Shown: piece by piece, positions 58,811 to 64,000 of the stretch
Layout: every line of letters starts with the position of its first letter
Position numbering within the stretch: the stretch's first letter is position 1
Source of the DNA: Bugulina stolonifera
Taxonomy: Eukaryota > Bryozoa > Gymnolaemata > Cheilostomatida > Bugulidae
DNA: 64,000 nt
Assembly (NCBI GenBank): GCA_935421135.1
Contig: OW285187.1
Coordinates: forward strand, 18,104,429-18,168,428
Direction: 5' to 3'
The notes under the pieces: generated by a model
What the model was told of the DNA's origin: nothing
Databases searched by the model: none
The model's input: only the letters and a program-made list of their open reading frames with translations
Position numbers and translations under genes: made by a program

Positions 58811-61726
58811 AGAATTGTGTTTGGCGCCATGAATATTATATTACTATCATTATTTTTTAGCACAGTGAGATTCCAAAGCTGTATGAAAGAAGGGGAACCT
58901 AGCTAGACCAATTCCATGCGACCAGACACTGGTGTGGAAATTCAAACTATTCTACAGCTTGCACCATATCATCTTTATCTCCAGTGTTGAAAAAAGCATA
59001 GGTAAGTGTTGTAGCAGTAATATGTTATGTACATCTACTTGATTATCAGTACTAGTACTCCAACATCAACTATTCAACAGGGTGGAAAATTCTGTTGTGG
59101 GAGTTGAACCCAACCATTGATGTGTTTTCTTTGGAATAGCAATATAATTTTTGTGAGGGTCACAACCATTTTTCTTAATAAAATGCTCTACATTTTGAAT
59201 TACAGATACTACATATTGGATTGCAAAAGAAGTGTTCCAAATGTACATTTCACCCGTACTGCAAGAGGTTTCCTCATCAAGTAACTATATAAAAAGTGAA
59301 GCGTTATAGTGCCTCAGCATTCAAGGTGAATGATTACGATTGAAAACAAACTTCTGCTAGCACCCTACATGGACTGTGTATCTCATTATGATTTCTGCCC
59401 ACGATGTATATTATATATACACTGTTCATGTTCAATACTTTACACATGTATTCTACCCTGGTTTCCGCTGTTTTCATTGTTGTATTTTGTTATAAACAGA
59501 TAACATAAATCAACAATAAATGTTTCAAGATATTGAAGTTGAATAGTCATTTGATGTTCTTATATTTAATAACTAAGAATGTCGATTACATTTTCAGACA
59601 GCACGACCGACCAAATAGCAAGAACCATTTCAAACATTTTTGTTGAAATGTGCATGCATCATAGTCCGGCGGATTTATACATGTACACGTGTTTCCGAGG
59701 CTACTGATTTTAGTCTCCAGCACTTTGCCAAAAGTATACTAGCAGGCCTAAATTAATCTTGCAATCATAGCTCAGTGTCATAAAACGTAGAGGGCAATAA
59801 AATTTTTCTAGAGTTTGTATTGGTAGATAATCAGTAAATTAATGTTCATAACAACAGCACTTATATGTATTTACAAATGGAAAATTGCGGTTTCATCTAG
59901 TAAAATAAACCCTCCCTAAAGACTGGGAAAGATAAGAAAAATAGCACAAAAGAAATGTCAAATCGAATACAATAGTCTATAAAGTATAAATTTTAAGCTG
60001 CGTGTATTTTCAATTGACTATGACTGCAAACACATAAACATTTTTAGCATACATAAAATGAGTAATCTTGGAATTCAAAATAATGACATCTTGGAACAAG
60101 CTAAATCTACTCGGCTAATTGCAAATAACCATGAGTGCACAATATTAGTTCTTGTCAACATTAAAGCTTGTGGATTACGATCACTTGAAACGTGGCAGTA
60201 ACAATCAAATTAATAAATAGAAAAGATCACTAAGGTAACTGCACAATATAGACAAAATCAAACTAGAAGTGGCTATCACAGACATCAAATACAACATGTA
60301 CTGTACTCATTGAAATTCTATTTACTGAAAAATCATACATGAAGTATCAGGCCAACTACTAATACATATATAAATGAAAAAAATTCCAATTGTGTCAGAA
60401 TATTAATATTTGAAGGTACCAGTCAATACTTTACAAACCTCACGATTGATTTAGCTGCTCAAATTGTTGGTAAGTATTTCAGTTTAAGCATGTTGCTTGG
60501 TAGATGTTTCTACAACATTGTGGGAACATGTGATCATACTATTGGATCACTTAAAAGTATATTAACATCAACAGATGGTACCTAAAATCAGCTCACGCTA
60601 AGCAACAGAATATAACTGCTAGGTACAATGTAATAGACTGAAAATGATGAATACAAATCAAACCGATCAAACCGACGCTGATTTTGCTAGGCTACATTCC
60701 AAAAACCACAGTACAGAAAAGTAATATGTACATACAGCAGTGGTTACAGTGATAATTTTGCTGAATCTTGAAAGTGTATGATGCACTTACCTTATGTATA
60801 CCTATGTAAAACGAGTCAACTTAGTGTCCAAGGTACAATACTCGTCACTCAAGTATGGCTTTAGGAGGTTGCCATTGATGGGACTTCACATTCCTGGGTC
60901 ATAGTCTTGACAAACTACTAAAAAGAAGCATTCATTACACACATTTTAGTCATCATAGTAATATTATTACAATAGAGAAAGCAAATGAGTTGAATATAGT
61001 GTCATCAAAAGTTTATTTTACTTACGGCTGCAATCAAATGATGCAATTATTTTGAAATTCAATAAATCAAATTTTTGATCAGGTACTGCATATAGGCCTA
61101 CATATATGTAGACAGCAACAATCATAGTTAATAAAGTTAATATTATATTCCCAATATTTTATTTCCATTTTGCATTTTATCTATTTTAGTAGAGTTTAAA
61201 ATAGTAAAGTACATGTAATAAATATGATATATGAATGATGTATAATATAATTAGCCATAAGTAACTAGCATATCATTTTAACAAATTACTTATGTATCAA
61301 TGTGAGCAAGGGGTAAATAACAATAATTATCATTGCTATATTCACATGTATAGGTAATTTTTTTAATAATAATTACAACACTGTGACATAGTACATTGAA
61401 ATTAAAAATTAAATTAAAATCAAAAAGAAAACGAAATTACTTTCAATGATTTGATTGCAATTTTTGCTATGCTTGCCATATACCTTGTATCATATCATCT
61501 CTCGATAGCATTTTCATCTTGCAACAATAATTTCATTTTGGCAAAAGCAAAATACTATATTCTATTCTGTTCACTGTCAACTGATTCCCATCGATCACCC
61601 GATGGGTTTCCCCACACGTGTACATGCGCATTCGATTTAGTTAGCCAATTATAATAAAGTTCAAGTAACCAATCATGCGGTTCGCTCTAGCGAGCACGTG
61701 GGTGTCTCAACGTGTAAACAAAAACG
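58811..61726. other. intergenic, nothing recognised
   Basis: AT-rich. A box B-like GGGTTCAACTCCC lies at about 59100-59112 on the - strand without a matching box A. No gene found. 61580-61720 is less AT-rich and contains CACGTG words, but no start of a gene is evident. Confidence 0.4.
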
Positions 61727-62275
61727 GTGAGAGGGATCCTTTAAGTACCTAGGTAGCATATTATCAGAGGATGGTTGCTGTGAGAGAGAGATTAAAGCAA
61801 GGATAGCGATGGGTAAAAACATGTTTGAGAAGCGCAAGACCGTATTCACAGGTTGTATAAGGTCTGACTTGAAGAAAAGGCTAATACAGTGTTTTGTATG
61901 GAGTGTCTTAATGTATGGCTCAGAGACAGGGACTAGCAGAAAGGCAGAGTTGAGAAAAATTGAGGCGTTTAAGATGTGGATATGGAGGAGAATGGAGAAG
62001 ATCAACTGGGCAGAAAAGGTCAGTAATGAGAAGGTACTAGAGAGAGTAGGAGAACCTCGTAAATTGGCACAGACAATTAGGTCAAGGAAAAAGAGATGGG
62101 TGGGCCATGTAGTGAGGCATGAGGGGTTTGTGAAGGATGTATTTGAAGGAAGGATGGAAGGGAAAGGCCCAGAGGGAGAAAGAGAATGATGATGATAGAT
62201 GATGTAAAAAATGGAAAGCACTACCATAGTATGAAGAGAGAGGCGGAAGATAGAGAGTTTTGGAGAGGAGCATGA
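61727..62275 (+). pseudogene. LINE reverse transcriptase C-terminus, 5'-truncated
   Basis: The + frame starts SFKYLGSILSEDG, then KKRLIQCFVWSVLMYGSETG, RKIEAFKMWIWRRMEKINW, KVSNEKVLERVGE and RKKRWVGHVVRHEG. This is the thumb-to-C-terminus part of a LINE ORF2, a different subfamily from the one at 42739. It stops at 62187-62189; a second frame (MKREAEDREFWRGA) continues to 62275. An AC-rich tract follows at 62300-62325. Confidence 0.85.
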
Positions 62276-64000
62276 TGAAGGATCTGCCCGAGGGCAGAAC
62301 ACACACACGCACGTACACACACACAGCTCACTCTATATGTAATGCAGTAAGAATAGTCTAGCCGACCACTCCTGGGGGGGGGGGGGGGGGGCATACATGA
62401 CAAGTTGGGCTGACATCAAAGAGGGAAATTTTTAGACTCTTTGACTGTTAAAATTCTGAAAATGTTTTTTAACAATAAGCACCATACTTTATGGGCTATC
62501 TGCTGTGGGCACAGTTCTCAGTTACATGTAGTTACAAACTAAGCTGGTGAAAAATTTTTTGCTTCAAGTACACGTACTAGGTTGCTAAAAACATTAGTAC
62601 ACGGAGCTGTTTGCCCTCACAAAACTAGTGCAGACAGGCTAGGTCTCAGACTTAGGCAACCATGATGTCTCATATAAGTGCGAAGATAATATAAGACAAA
62701 TTAATATTAATTTAAATTGTTGCAATTAGTTTAGAGGCTGTTACATTACATTTCCTGACTGTTTGTAACCAATCTGGTCACTGTTGTGTTTTGTGGTGGT
62801 TTATGAAGGAACATTAATTACTATCTAATACTGTGTATGACCATGAGGTACTATCTTCTATCCATTTACTATCCATTGCAAAACAAACAAAAGCTCTTCA
62901 TTTGTATAGTTGGAGAGACTAAGCCTACATAGCATTAATAAACATAAATTACTCCAAAGCAAACTACAACATATAAACATTAAATGTATGAGTTAATGAG
63001 CTGCTAGCTTGGTAGTCAGCTTTTATGCCCATAATAGTCACCAAAATAGCAAACAAAAGTTATTATATTATTGACTAAAATCCCAAACCGGGAGGGCTTG
63101 CAGGAGCTTGGGAGTTTGCAGGAGATGGGTTCTGAAAACAAGAGGGTCCCGGTGAGACCGGGAGAGTTGTCATGTATGGGGGGTGTCCGTTCTGGGTGGG
63201 ATACCAGATTTTCAGTTGAAAATTAGGGAGTCTCCTGCAGAATCAGGTAGACTCGGTAGGCTTAATTTAATGCCTAAGAATAATCCCATAGCTATATCAA
63301 TAGCAGCAATACAATAGCCTAATTATAAAATAACACAATTACAATATCTAAAGTAAAAGTTATACCAATCGTCATTAGATACGATTATATTATTATAATT
63401 ATTATTTTATATTGATTCTAGTAGGTGACGTGGGCCATATTAAATTTGAAATAATGATATTAATTTAACGATAGTAATAACAATTATAATTTTCAACTTT
63501 GATTTTCCACGAATCCCATTAGAATAGGAATTAGAATCGATCGAGTCGTCATCGAGGAGTAAATTTATTCTTATTTTAATTTACTTTTTCAGCGCAATTG
63601 CCGAATTGGATCTCCTATCCCAGCTCGTATTCCTACTTAAGGCTGTAGTCAGTTTTCTTACTCCTGGGTTCTGTTGATTTTGTTCCACATAGATGATTTG
63701 TAGTTCTATTTACATACAAGTATTAATTATTATTATCAATTATGTATTTAAATTAATATATTTATTGTTTCTGAATAACTATAAGAACAGAATAATGCGG
63801 AGAATAATGATTTGAAATGTTATTCAGCAGTTTGCATTAACCAATCATAGAGGATGTACATTTGACGTCAGACGAATAGATTTCTCAAATATTTTCTTAG
63901 GTATTTCGAAGTTGTCTTCTCGTTTCAACAAAATTCTATTTTCTAAAAGAGGCAACAACTTCCAATAATGCGTTTTTCCAATGGTATTGGCAAAGATAAT
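62276..64000. other. intergenic; G18 tract and simple sequence
   Basis: 62374-62391 is a run of 18 G. 63090-63240 is G-rich. The rest is AT-rich without a frame or element ends that I can support. GAAGTTGTCTTCTCG is at 63909-63923. Confidence 0.4.

Noticed and set aside
61673..62320. 215-codon frame on the - strand
   Set aside because: Antisense of the LINE fragment, which has clear RT homology on the + strand.
62363..63245. element bounded by the G18 run and a G-rich block
   Set aside because: CATACATGACA appears inverted near both, but the outer ends and a duplication cannot be matched.

Overview
This is a eukaryotic (animal) nuclear window. It is AT-rich, its genes are spliced with GT-AG introns, and most of the rest is dispersed repeats. 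The gene set (a BBSome subunit, an Aurora kinase, a sideroflexin), the moderate introns, the great variety of small DNA transposons and the abundance of the word TACATGTA suggest a non-bilaterian invertebrate, most likely a demosponge. The lineage is an inference from style; no marker here proves it.

Four protein-coding genes are visible. (1) 24-797 (+) is the 3'-terminal exon of an unrecognised gene that begins before the window. (2) 1726-14005 (-) is a complete nine-exon sideroflexin, closest by eye to SFXN2 (325 aa). Genes 1 and 2 converge on a palindromic TTTATTTAAATAAA. (3) 30576-39705 (+) is a complete BBS2 gene with 14 coding exons (718 aa). (4) 41603-52713 (-) is a complete seven-exon Aurora kinase (325 aa). 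BBS2 and Aurora converge as well. These genes belong to different processes (mitochondrial transport, ciliary trafficking, mitosis) and do not form a functional cluster.

The remainder is mobile DNA. Sideroflexin intron 7 holds a 4.6-kb PIF/Harbinger element with both a DDE transposase gene and a MADF/Myb-like gene, each with premature stops. The 14-30 kb gap holds a hAT MITE with a perfect 8-bp duplication, SINEs, a LINE whose 5' part is inverted (a twin-priming signature) and which is interrupted by a SINE and a foldback element, a Jockey/CR1-like fragment, and a decayed BEL/Pao-type gag interrupted by a second hAT MITE. A third hAT MITE family lies in BBS2 intron 8 and again just after the BBS2 stop. 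The Aurora introns hold a minisatellite split by a non-LTR retrotransposon that itself contains a solo LTR, a hAT element with a remnant dimerisation domain, a Harbinger-type MITE and a Mutator-like MITE with a 9-bp duplication. Upstream of Aurora, 53.0-58.8 kb is a composite of four alternating-orientation copies of one repeat that carries an unclassified spliced transposon-type gene. The last 5 kb contains one more LINE 3' end and little else.

The observations most worth following are: each hAT or Harbinger family carries its own dense short motif next to its termini; the 14-mer GAGAAGACAACTYC recurs in at least four unrelated repeat families; a 39-bp piece of sideroflexin exon 6 is copied exactly into the adjacent intron; the LINE has a 5' inversion; and the inverted-duplication cluster preserves an occupied/empty insertion-site pair.
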